From assembly GCF_003989795.1 (NCBI RefSeq), contig NZ_RZHG01000008.1, positions 124,001 through 188,000 of the forward strand: a DNA stretch of 64,000 nucleotides, written 5' to 3'. The first letter of the stretch is position 1. Every line of letters begins with the position of its first letter. Position numbers and translations under genes: made by a program. Below, piece after piece: positions 47,172 through 53,960 of this stretch. The notes under the pieces are model-generated. The model was given only the letters and a program-made list of their open reading frames with translations. It did no database searches and was not told the DNA's origin. This DNA is from Vreelandella andesensis (GTDB taxonomy: Bacteria > Pseudomonadota > Gammaproteobacteria > Pseudomonadales > Halomonadaceae).

Positions 47172-48368
47172 ATGCCATTTTCAAAACTAGGCTTATCCAG
47201 TCCTCTTGTTCAAGCGATTAACGAACTCGGTTATAAAGCGCCAACGCCCATCCAGGAACAAGCGATTCCTGCCATTCTTACGGGTAACGACTTAATCGCC
47301 ACCGCACAAACCGGAACAGGCAAAACCGCAGCCTTTGTGCTGCCTCTGCTGGAACGATTCAGCAAAGCGGAAACGTTACGCGGCAAACGCATACGTGCGC
47401 TGATCCTTGTGCCGACCCGTGAGTTAGCGGTTCAGGTCGAAGCCAGTGTCGCTCAATATGCGAAACACACGCCTTTAACCTCGATGGCCGTGTATGGCGG
47501 TGTGGATACCGACGCTCAAAAAGAGCGCCTAATCGAAGGGGTGGATATTCTGGTCGCCACGCCGGGCAGATTGCTCGATTTGGCACATCAGCGTGCGCTG
47601 CACTTTGATGAACTTGAAGCCATGGTATTGGACGAAGCGGACAGAATGGTCGACATGGGTTTTGTCGACGATATCCACAAAATCATCGTGCGCCTACCTG
47701 AAAACCGTCAGAACCTATTGTTTACGGCCACCATGACCGACGACGTTCGCGCCCTTGCCTACGATTTTTCTGATAGCAAGATGACCGATCTGGCGGCTGA
47801 AATATCCATTTCTCCCAACATCCGCGCCGCCGCTAATATTAAACAATGGCTAATCACGGTAGACAAAGACATCAAATCTGCCTTGTTGAGTCACTTGATC
47901 AATGAACAAGCGTGGGATCAAGCACTTATTTTTGTCGAGAAAAAGCACAGTGCGGCCAAGCTTGTTGCTCAGCTGGAAAAACGCGGCATCGTAGCAGATT
48001 CCATTCATGGCGGTAGAAGCCAGGCCATGCGCGAAAAGATTCTGGCTCAATTCAAAGCTGGTGAACTGAAATACCTGGTTGCCACGGGGGTGGCCGCTCG
48101 GGGGTTGGATATTGGTGAACTGAGCCGTGTGGTGAATTACGATTTACCTTTTCAGCCAGAAGAGTACATCCACCGCATTGGCCGAACAGGCCGTGCGGGT
48201 GCCTCAGGTGAAGCCATCTCTCTTGTCGACATCAGTGACTTTAAAAATCTTTGTGCTATTGAAAGGCGGTTGAAAACTATTATTGAACGCAAAGAAGTTG
48301 CAGGCTTTCCGGTTAAAAAAGCAGTACCCGCTTCCAACTTGAACTATGTTAAAAAAAGCAATCGTTAA
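47172..48368 (+). CDS. DEAD-box RNA helicase (RhlE-like)
   Basis: A 398-aa RNA helicase with FSKLGLSSPLVQAINELGYKAPTPIQEQAIP (Q motif), ATAQTGTGKTAA (I), PTRELAVQ (Ia), TPGRLLD (Ib), VLDEADRMVDMGF (II), ATGVAARGLDI (V) and HRIGRTGRAG (VI). Motif III reads FTATM instead of the usual SAT. The basic tail is very short, so this is a compact member. ATG 47172 is preferred; a TTG at 47157 is possible. It converges on the short Rho gene. Confidence 0.93.
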   Translation: MPFSKLGLSSPLVQAINELGYKAPTPIQEQAIPAILTGNDLIATAQTGTGKTAAFVLPLLERFSKAETLRGKRIRALILVPTRELAVQVEASVAQYAKHTPLTSMAVYGGVDTDAQKERLIEGVDILVATPGRLLDLAHQRALHFDELEAMVLDEADRMVDMGFVDDIHKIIVRLPENRQNLLFTATMTDDVRALAYDFSDSKMTDLAAEISISPNIRAAANIKQWLITVDKDIKSALLSHLINEQAWDQALIFVEKKHSAAKLVAQLEKRGIVADSIHGGRSQAMREKILAQFKAGELKYLVATGVAARGLDIGELSRVVNYDLPFQPEEYIHRIGRTGRAGASGEAISLVDISDFKNLCAIERRLKTIIERKEVAGFPVKKAVPASNLNYVKKSNR

Positions 48369-48376
48369 GACTTAAC

Positions 48377-48414
48377 TGTCAGGTTCCGAGTGATTAGTGA
48401 CTTGGAACCTGACA
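48377..48414. repeat. REP-like inverted repeat between helicase and rho genes
   Basis: TGTCAGGTTCC (48377-48387) and GGAACCTGACA (48404-48414), perfect 11-bp arms, 16-nt loop. This exact kind of element is frequent between genes of many Gammaproteobacteria and can act as a bidirectional terminator for convergent transcripts. Confidence 0.75.
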
Positions 48415-48422
48415 CCTAACCA

Positions 48423-49412
48423 CTAGGCGGGTGAAAACGCATCTAACAGATCGGCATTAGTTGGGTATTTCTCTAATAGCTCAAGCAACTTCTGCGCGCC
48501 TTCCACTGGCTTAAGCGTTGTCAACGCTCGACGCAGTGTCCTTACTTTTTCAATATCTCTTTCATCAATCAAAATTTCTTCTCGACGAGTACTGCTTTTG
48601 GCAATATCTATCGCAGGGAAAATTCGTTGATTTGCCACGTCGCGTGATAGCACGAGTTCCATATTGCCCGTGCCTTTGAACTCCTCAAAAATCACCTGAT
48701 CCATGCGGCTTCCGGTATCCACCAACACGGTGGCCAGAATGGTGAGCGACCCACCGTTCTCGATCTTTCTCGCAGCGCCAAACAGTTTTCGTGGTATTTC
48801 CATCGCTCGGGAATCCAGTCCACCCGACATGGTACGACCATTGCCTCGCTGCTCGGCATTATGAACGCGCGAGAGTCTGGTAAGAGAATCGATCACAATC
48901 ATCACATTATGACCCTCGCCTGCTTGCTTACGCGCTGTCTCAAGAAGCTTATCTGCCAAATGCACATGGTGTGTGTAGCTTTCATCTGACGACGATGCAT
49001 GTACGTCTGTCGATACACTGCGCTTAAAATCGGTCACTTCTTCAGGACGCTCATCAATCAGCAAGGCATACAGCTTTATGTCAGGATACGCTTCTGCCAC
49101 GGCCTGACAGATGTGTTTTAAAATCGTCGTTTTGCCAGAGCCTGGCGGCGCAACAATTAAGCCACGTTGCCCCATCCCAATAGGCGTAATCAGATCCATC
49201 GCACGCACCGTCAGCTGCTTAGAACCATGCTCTAAAACAATGCGTGGGGAAGGATAAATAGCGACGCCATTTAAAAAACGTTTTTCGGGATCATTAGAAA
49301 ATTGATCTTCAGCTTCGTCAGCGGGCTTGGCATCTGGCTGCCTTTTCGCCTTCAGACTTAGTGTTTTTCTCGTCATAGTATCGATGGATCGCTTTGAATA
49401 GCCTGAGTTCAT
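48423..49412 (-). CDS. Short Rho paralogue lacking the RNA-binding N-terminal domain
   Basis: A 329-aa protein covering the ATPase core of transcription terminator Rho (canonical about 419 aa). Walker A is APPGSGKTT (canonical APPKAGKT), and the conserved LLIDERPEEVTDFKR and Walker B VMIVIDSLTRLSR follow. The Q-loop region is SGGLDSRAMEIPRKLFGAARK, and the R-loop region is RMDQVIFEEFKGTGNMEL. The NTD and OB-fold (about 125 residues that bind rut RNA) are replaced by 50 basic/polar residues (TRKTLSLKAKRQPDAKPADEAEDQ). The region upstream contains no missing piece, so it is a genuine short form. No clear ribosome site is visible; ATG 49376 is an alternative start. Role unknown. Confidence 0.9.
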   Translation of the reverse strand: MNSGYSKRSIDTMTRKTLSLKAKRQPDAKPADEAEDQFSNDPEKRFLNGVAIYPSPRIVLEHGSKQLTVRAMDLITPIGMGQRGLIVAPPGSGKTTILKHICQAVAEAYPDIKLYALLIDERPEEVTDFKRSVSTDVHASSSDESYTHHVHLADKLLETARKQAGEGHNVMIVIDSLTRLSRVHNAEQRGNGRTMSGGLDSRAMEIPRKLFGAARKIENGGSLTILATVLVDTGSRMDQVIFEEFKGTGNMELVLSRDVANQRIFPAIDIAKSSTRREEILIDERDIEKVRTLRRALTTLKPVEGAQKLLELLEKYPTNADLLDAFSPA

Positions 49413-49464
49413 AGAATAACTGCATCTGAGCGCTTCTTCACTGAATGGCGCATTGGGTGGTAGC

Positions 49465-49749
49465 TTACGCTAAGGCTCTCAAGACAGCTTGTGGCTCTTT
49501 GGCGACGACATGCAACAGCGCCAAGGCTGGCCCATGCGGCGTCCTATCACCACGTTCCCAGTGCCTTAACGTGGCGACGCTAATACAAAGCTTGGCTGAA
49601 AATTCCATTTGGGTCATGCCCAATTTCTTACGCAAAGCAGCAACGTCAACCAGTTCTGGCCGATGTGTTTTGGCCGCAACGTTGCGCCCTTGATTAAGGT
49701 CGATGGCTTCTTGCAAGCCCTGGGCAATACTTTCATAGGCACTAGCCAT
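49465..49749 (-). CDS. XRE-family antitoxin, HigA/NadS-like
   Basis: A 94-aa protein with a C-terminal HTH (ALRKKLGMTQMEFSAKLCISVATLRHWERGDRTPHGPALALLHVV), preceded by an N-terminal helix rich in Gln. It is the antitoxin of the upstream toxin; the two genes overlap by 8 bp, which is typical when the toxin comes first (HigBA order). The longer frame to 49845 lies inside the toxin gene and is rejected. The HTH should bind the palindrome at 50099-50115. Confidence 0.88.
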   Translation of the reverse strand: MASAYESIAQGLQEAIDLNQGRNVAAKTHRPELVDVAALRKKLGMTQMEFSAKLCISVATLRHWERGDRTPHGPALALLHVVAKEPQAVLRALA

Positions 49750-50089
49750 GATGTTTCTCCAATGCGGCATGAACAAGGATATTGACCAACTTGGAAAGCG
49801 CATTTCTATCAGCTTTTGAGAGATTCTCGCGCTCGCCTTTACCAAATATTGTTAGCAAATACAGAGGAATACGCTGGTCATGGTAGTAGTAAATGACACG
49901 CACCCCGCCGCTTTTTCCCTTGTTGCCTCGACTCCAGCGAAGTTTGCGAATACCGCCTGTACCCTCCATCACATCTCCCGCCTGTGGGTGCTCCGCAAAA
50001 TAGTCGATAACCGCTTTGCGCTCGAAGTCAGTGAGCAGCGTATCCGCACGCTTCATATACTCTGGGAGTTCTGTAATGGTCGTGAGCAT
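49742..50089 (-). CDS. RelE/HigB-like toxin
   Basis: A 115-aa toxin of the RelE superfamily. VMEGTGGIRKLRWSRGNKGKSGGVRVIYYYHDQRIPLYLLTIFGKGERENLS shows the positively charged RNase-like core and the terminal LLTIFGKxE block. These toxins cleave mRNA on the ribosome. It is the first gene of the pair. Its ATG is 9 bp beyond a perfect palindrome and has no obvious Shine-Dalgarno sequence. Confidence 0.88.
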   Translation of the reverse strand: MLTTITELPEYMKRADTLLTDFERKAVIDYFAEHPQAGDVMEGTGGIRKLRWSRGNKGKSGGVRVIYYYHDQRIPLYLLTIFGKGERENLSKADRNALSKLVNILVHAALEKHHG

Positions 50090-50098
50090 TTAAACAGA

Positions 50099-50115
50099 GT
50101 AATCCAATGGATTAC
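50099..50115. promoter_or_regulatory. Palindromic operator of the toxin-antitoxin operon
   Basis: GTAATCC-AAT-GGATTAC is a perfect 7-bp inverted repeat directly upstream of the toxin start codon (ends at 50089). It is expected to overlap the promoter and to mediate autorepression by the HTH antitoxin. Confidence 0.75.
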
Positions 50116-50318
50116 CACAGGCAAGCTGCTTCAGGGAAATCAGTACTTAGCCAGGGTTTGGGCAGATGCCTTTCGGTTCGCTCCTCGCCAAGCGTTACGC
50201 CGCGCTACGTGGCGGCTCGATTGTTTATGTGGCTGGGTCTTCGCGAACTAAAGCTCCCTTCCACAGAACTAGTGAAGAAGACCAGTGCAGTGACGGGATC
50301 ATGCAAGGCGCTGTGTAG

Positions 50319-50366
50319 TTATGCCTTGAAGACGTAGCGCAGGGTTAGCGACTTGATCAGTAGCCG
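50319..50366 (-). pseudogene. Frameshifted remnant of a second ytoQ-like gene (3' end)
   Basis: On the minus strand the codons TDQV...LRYVFKA-stop match the C-terminus of the intact YtoQ gene (TTDQVVETLRYVLKA-stop) with a 2-bp deletion between CAAGTC and ACCC. The bases after the stop also resemble those after the intact gene. The parallel continues from 50282 to about 50360 (compare 50671-50750). This looks like the decayed end of a duplicated gene. Confidence 0.6.
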
Positions 50367-50389
50367 TGACTTGGCCAGCGCTGAACCGG

Positions 50390-50656
50390 TTATTGCCACT
50401 CAAGTTTGAGGTCTTTATGTGACTGTGCACGATTTGCCTTGCGCGCAGAGATAATTCGAATTGTTTCGCTATCTCTCACGCAATGGCACGCCACCAGTAA
50501 ATGGGAATGAATGCTCGTTCCGATGAGTATAAACCGATCCTCCTCTTCAGAATGATCGGGATCTGATATAAGCCTGCCGAATTCGTCCGTTAAGGCAGTT
50601 TTTGCCTCTTTAAAAGAATCGCCGTGCTTCTGGCGATTAGCGCCTTCCCACAACAC
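50390..50656 (-). CDS. Orphan BrnT-like toxin ORF
   Basis: An 88-aa frame with strong BrnT character: WEGANRQKHGDSFKEAKTAL, ISDPDHSEEEDRFILIGTS and the conserved TIRIISARKANR. BrnT is a ribonuclease toxin normally followed by brnA, which is absent here. The start is GTG (50656) with no good ribosome site, and the usual N-terminal FEWDxxK is missing or altered (the frame continues upstream without an ATG). It may be a decaying toxin or one whose antitoxin lies elsewhere. Confidence 0.6.
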   Translation of the reverse strand: MLWEGANRQKHGDSFKEAKTALTDEFGRLISDPDHSEEEDRFILIGTSIHSHLLVACHCVRDSETIRIISARKANRAQSHKDLKLEWQ

Positions 50657-50705
50657 CGGGTCAACACTACTAATGCAGTGACTGGGGTGTGGGAGGCGCT
50701 CGGGC

Positions 50706-51146
50706 TTAGGCTTTCAGAACGTAACGCAGGGTTTCAACCACTTGGTCGGTGGTGGTGCACCAAGCTTGAGCTTGGGCATCAACCTCTTTCAGCGGGTGAA
50801 CAATGTCTTCGCTATGCAAGGTGATGTAGGGCTTGGCGAGTGCCGCGCAGTAACCCGCATCAAAGGCGGCATTCCACTGCTTATACTGTTCGCCAAAACG
50901 CACAACCACCAGATCGGCTTGTTCGATCATGGTGCGGGTACGAATGGCATTGACCTTAGAGGACTGGTGGTCGCGCCAGAAGCCATCGGCGGGTTTGCCA
51001 AGGTGGTCGCCTGCCGCATCACTGGCACCGTGGTCGGTGACCGGTGCGGTGAAAACAATATCCAGCCCGGCGGCGTCTGCGCCCTGTTGAATTTCTTCAC
51101 GCCAGTCAGTGTGAATCTCGCCGGAAAGGTAAACGTAAAAGCTCAT
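50706..51146 (-). CDS. YtoQ family protein
   Basis: A 146-aa protein of the YtoQ family, with a fold related to nucleoside 2-deoxyribosyltransferases. MSFYVYLSGEIHTDWREEI, then RTMIEQADLVVVRFGEQYKQWNAAFDAGYCAALAKPYITL, with the acidic Asp/Glu positions of that fold retained. Function unproven. ATAAAGGAG precedes the ATG. A frameshifted relic of its 3' end lies 350 bp further downstream, beyond the BrnT-like ORF. Confidence 0.88.
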   Translation of the reverse strand: MSFYVYLSGEIHTDWREEIQQGADAAGLDIVFTAPVTDHGASDAAGDHLGKPADGFWRDHQSSKVNAIRTRTMIEQADLVVVRFGEQYKQWNAAFDAGYCAALAKPYITLHSEDIVHPLKEVDAQAQAWCTTTDQVVETLRYVLKA

Positions 51147-51214
51147 AGTGGCTCCTTTATTGCGTGGTTCTATGGAAGATATTTTCATTTTAGTAACAAA
51201 GATGGCTGTGCGAT

Positions 51215-51292
51215 ATCAACACGACGCATCAACACAACGCATCAACACAACGCATCAACACAACGCATCAACACAACGCATCAACACAATGC
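51215..51292. repeat. Six tandem copies of a 13-bp repeat
   Basis: ATCAACACAACGC is repeated six times without spacers (51215-51292); copy 1 has one change (GACGC) and copy 6 another (AATGC). It lies upstream of ytoQ and ends 5 bp before the btuD stop. The copy number is probably variable between strains. Confidence 0.9.
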
Positions 51293-51297
51293 CAGGG

Positions 51298-52068
51298 TCA
51301 TGAAACCGGCACAAACACCGGAGCGCCGTTCACCTCGACGGTCGCCAGACGCTGCTGATAAAGCCGCTCTAAGGCACTCGGCACTAGCATGCTGTCGCGT
51401 GGGCCCCAGCAGGCTTCGCCACTGGGGTAAAGCAGCAAAATATGGTCGCACCAGCGGGCAGCAAGGTTTAAATCGTGCAAGCACATCATTATCGCACTGC
51501 CCTGGGCAGCTTGCTGGGCCATCAGCGCCATCACCGCGCTTTGATGATGTAAGTCGAGGTGATTGGTGGGTTCGTCGGCCAGCCAAATACCCGGGGCTTG
51601 GGTCAATACAGTGGCCACCGCAACACGCTGGCGTTCGCCGCCGGAAAGCGTGCTAACAAGCCGATGGCGCAGGTGCGCGACGTCTAGCTGCTCAAGCGCT
51701 GACTCAGCCTGGGCGTAGTCGTCTGCACCTTCCATCTGCCATAGCGAAAGATAGGGATGGCGTCCAATCAACGCTGTTTCCAACACCGTCGCGGGAAAAC
51801 CATCTAAGCGCTCTTGAAAGACCATCCCTAGAATTTGAGCAATTTTCCGCCTGCGCAGTGTCTCAAGTGGTTGATCATCCAACAAAACATGCCCGGAACG
51901 TGGCGCGTTAAGCCCTGCCAGGGTATGCAGCAACGTGGTTTTACCGGCACCGTTAGGGCCTAGTACGCCCCATATCTGTCCCGGTTCGAGGGCAATATTC
52001 AGCGCTGTACCATCGCACCGGTCCGGCACATTGATAATGAGGTCTTGCGTAATCAAGCGACTCATCAT
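51298..52068 (-). CDS. btuD: Cobalamin ABC transporter ATP-binding protein (BtuD-like)
   Basis: A 256-aa ATPase with Walker A GPNGAGKTT, signature LSGGERQR, and Walker B GIWLADEPTNHLDL. BtuD and FecE/FhuC ATPases look alike; assignment to B12 rests on the operon and riboswitch. It overlaps btuC by 4 bp and is the last gene of the operon. Six 13-bp repeats follow. Confidence 0.88.
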   Translation of the reverse strand: MMSRLITQDLIINVPDRCDGTALNIALEPGQIWGVLGPNGAGKTTLLHTLAGLNAPRSGHVLLDDQPLETLRRRKIAQILGMVFQERLDGFPATVLETALIGRHPYLSLWQMEGADDYAQAESALEQLDVAHLRHRLVSTLSGGERQRVAVATVLTQAPGIWLADEPTNHLDLHHQSAVMALMAQQAAQGSAIMMCLHDLNLAARWCDHILLLYPSGEACWGPRDSMLVPSALERLYQQRLATVEVNGAPVFVPVS

Positions 52069-53036
52069 CGGCTCCGGTAAAGCAGAAAGAGGAACGTAGG
52101 CACCCCCAGCAGCGCGGTAATCACCCCTACCGGTAGCTGTTCAGGCGCAATGATGGTGCGGGCCAGCGTATCCGCCAGCACCAGCAAGGTGCCCCCGGCC
52201 AGGGCGCAGGCAGGTAAAATTAACCGCTGGTCGTTGCCTAGCAACAGGCGCAGCAAGTGCGGCACGACCAGCCCGACAAAGCCAATGCTGCCCGCCGTAG
52301 TGACGGCAGCGGCAGTCAGCAGGCTGGCGGCAACGTAGATACCCCACTCTAGCGGTCGCACATCCACCCCCAACGCTGCCGCTTGCTGTGGGCCTCTGGC
52401 CAGCACATTCAAGCTACGTCCCAACGGCATCAAGACAATGCAAGTGAGCAATAACAGCAGCAGCGGCGGCCAAGGCGCGCGCGCGTAAGAAAGATCGCCC
52501 ATCAGCCAATACAGCATGCCCGGCAACCGCTCGGCAGGGCTTAGTGCCAACATCAGGGTAATCACCGCGCCCCAGCCAGCCGCGACTACTACGCCGGTGA
52601 GTAACAGCCGCGAGGGCGTCCAGCCGCCGCTGCCATGAGCAAGGCCAAACACCAGAAACGTAGACAGCAACGCACCTAAAAACGCCGACCCTGACATCAG
52701 CACGCCTCCCACACCCGCGAGCATGGCCGCCAGCGCACCAATAGACGCACCGCCGGAAAGCCCGAGCACATAAGGGTCGGCTAATGGGTTTCGCAGCAGC
52801 ACCTGCATTAGCGCGCCCGCCACGGCTAAAAGCCCGCCTACCGCAAACGCGGAAAGTGCGCGGGGAAGGCGTAAATCAATCACCATGGTACGCGCCAGCG
52901 CATCGCCCTGCCCTTGCATCACTGCCCAAAGTTGGGCAGCAGATAATTGAGCACTGCCCACCGCTAGGGAAAACAGCAGCGTTGCAATGGCCATTACTGC
53001 CAGCAAGCTAAGGGGTTGCCACAGGCGCATTGCCAT
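52065..53036 (-). CDS. btuC: Cobalamin ABC transporter permease (BtuC-like)
   Basis: A 323-aa FecCD/BtuC-type permease with about ten helices: RLPRALSAFAVGGLLAVAGALMQVLLRNPLADPYVLGLSGGASIGA, and GSIGFVGLVVPHLLRLLLGNDQRLILPACALAGGTLLVLADTLAR. The start codon overlaps the btuF stop (TAATG) after AGGAG. It belongs to the riboswitch-controlled operon. Confidence 0.9.
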   Translation of the reverse strand: MAMRLWQPLSLLAVMAIATLLFSLAVGSAQLSAAQLWAVMQGQGDALARTMVIDLRLPRALSAFAVGGLLAVAGALMQVLLRNPLADPYVLGLSGGASIGALAAMLAGVGGVLMSGSAFLGALLSTFLVFGLAHGSGGWTPSRLLLTGVVVAAGWGAVITLMLALSPAERLPGMLYWLMGDLSYARAPWPPLLLLLLTCIVLMPLGRSLNVLARGPQQAAALGVDVRPLEWGIYVAASLLTAAAVTTAGSIGFVGLVVPHLLRLLLGNDQRLILPACALAGGTLLVLADTLARTIIAPEQLPVGVITALLGVPTFLFLLYRSR

Positions 53037-53947
53037 TAAGAGCTCCTGTTCATAGAAAATGCTCTCGCGCGCTTTTGGCGGGTTTGTTCCAACTTTTCAC
53101 ACAGCAATTGGGCACCTTCTAACAGGCGTGGCGTAGGCCGCTGAATAAGGGAAGGAGGCACAAAATAGAGGCTATCATCTGACACGGCGGCCAGATGAGG
53201 GTATTGCTCCCAGTGGGTCAGCCAGTGGCGGCTCTCTTCCCCCATACCGCCAGCAATAATCGCTTCAGGATTGGCCGCCAATACGGCTTCGTCATCCAGC
53301 CTGGGCACTAGGCGTTGCTGGTCACCAAACACGTTTTCACCGCTGCAAAGCTGCACCACTTGGCCGATGAGGTGCTCATCGTTCACGCTCATCAGGGGTT
53401 GATCCCATACCTGGTAAAAGGTGCGCACAGGCGCACGACCACTGTAGCGACTTGCTAACTCAGCCATGCCCTTTCTAAAATCGTTAGCCACTTGCTGCCC
53501 CGCAGGCTCCGTTCCTGCTAAACGCGCCAGCCGTTCGACGGTATAAGCAACGTCTTCAAACGTGCGCGGCTCAATGTAGAACACTGGCATTCCCAGTGCT
53601 TCAAGAGTTTCCATTTGCTCAGCAGGGTTTCCAGTGACCCAACCGATTACTAAATCCGGGGCCAGCCCTACTAGAGCCTCTAAATCAATGCGCGTGTGGC
53701 TGCCAACAGACGCCACGTTTTTGGCTTCTGGTGGATAGTCACTATAAGAAACGACAGCAACAACGTGCTCCCCGGCGCCTGCCGCGTAGGTAAGTTCCGT
53801 CGCCCCTGGCGAGAGCGTGGCAATACGCTGGGCCGAAGCGGGCAGACAAACGTCACGGCCCCAATCATCTACCGCGCAGCGTGAATGGTCGTGGCCTTGT
53901 ACATGTAGGGTCATGAGCAAAAACGCGAGGCCCAAGGCCCCGCGCAT
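53036..53947 (-). CDS. btuF: Cobalamin-binding periplasmic protein (BtuF-like)
   Basis: A 303-aa solute-binding protein with a signal peptide (MRGALGLAFLLMTLHVQG) and a BtuF/FhuD-type fold (RIATLSPGATELTYAAGAGEHVVAVVSYSDYPPEA, then LVIGWVTGNPAEQMETLEALGMPVFYIEPRTFED). A GTG at 53980 overlapping btuB would extend it by 11 residues, but ATG 53947 gives a better signal peptide. The operon is btuB-btuF-btuC-btuD. Confidence 0.9.
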   Translation of the reverse strand: MRGALGLAFLLMTLHVQGHDHSRCAVDDWGRDVCLPASAQRIATLSPGATELTYAAGAGEHVVAVVSYSDYPPEAKNVASVGSHTRIDLEALVGLAPDLVIGWVTGNPAEQMETLEALGMPVFYIEPRTFEDVAYTVERLARLAGTEPAGQQVANDFRKGMAELASRYSGRAPVRTFYQVWDQPLMSVNDEHLIGQVVQLCSGENVFGDQQRLVPRLDDEAVLAANPEAIIAGGMGEESRHWLTHWEQYPHLAAVSDDSLYFVPPSLIQRPTPRLLEGAQLLCEKLEQTRQKRARAFSMNRSS

Positions 53948-53960
53948 CAACCCACGTTTG

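Larger units (their letters stand above)
50090..50389. other. Region between the toxin gene and BrnT-like ORF
   Basis: 300 bp. It holds the operator palindrome (50099-50115) and the ytoQ-like remnant (50319-50366). No BrnA antitoxin gene was found downstream of the BrnT-like ORF. The middle part (50150-50270) shows nothing recognisable. Confidence 0.5.

Noticed and set aside
48423..49464. Short Rho considered as a frameshifted full-length gene
   Set aside because: The upstream 300 bp on the same strand holds the antitoxin gene and no reading frame resembling the Rho N-terminal domains.
49465..51146. TA/YtoQ patch considered as an integron cassette array
   Set aside because: No attC-like core sites (RYYYAAC and GTTRRRY) and no integrase were seen. 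The similarity between the two flanks extends into coding sequence.
51215..51292. Tandem repeats considered as a CRISPR array
   Set aside because: The copies are 13 bp and directly adjacent with no spacers, and no cas genes are in the window.
50742..51656. Long plus-strand open frame of about 300 codons
   Set aside because: It is antisense to ytoQ and btuD, includes the tandem repeats, and has no recognisable domain.
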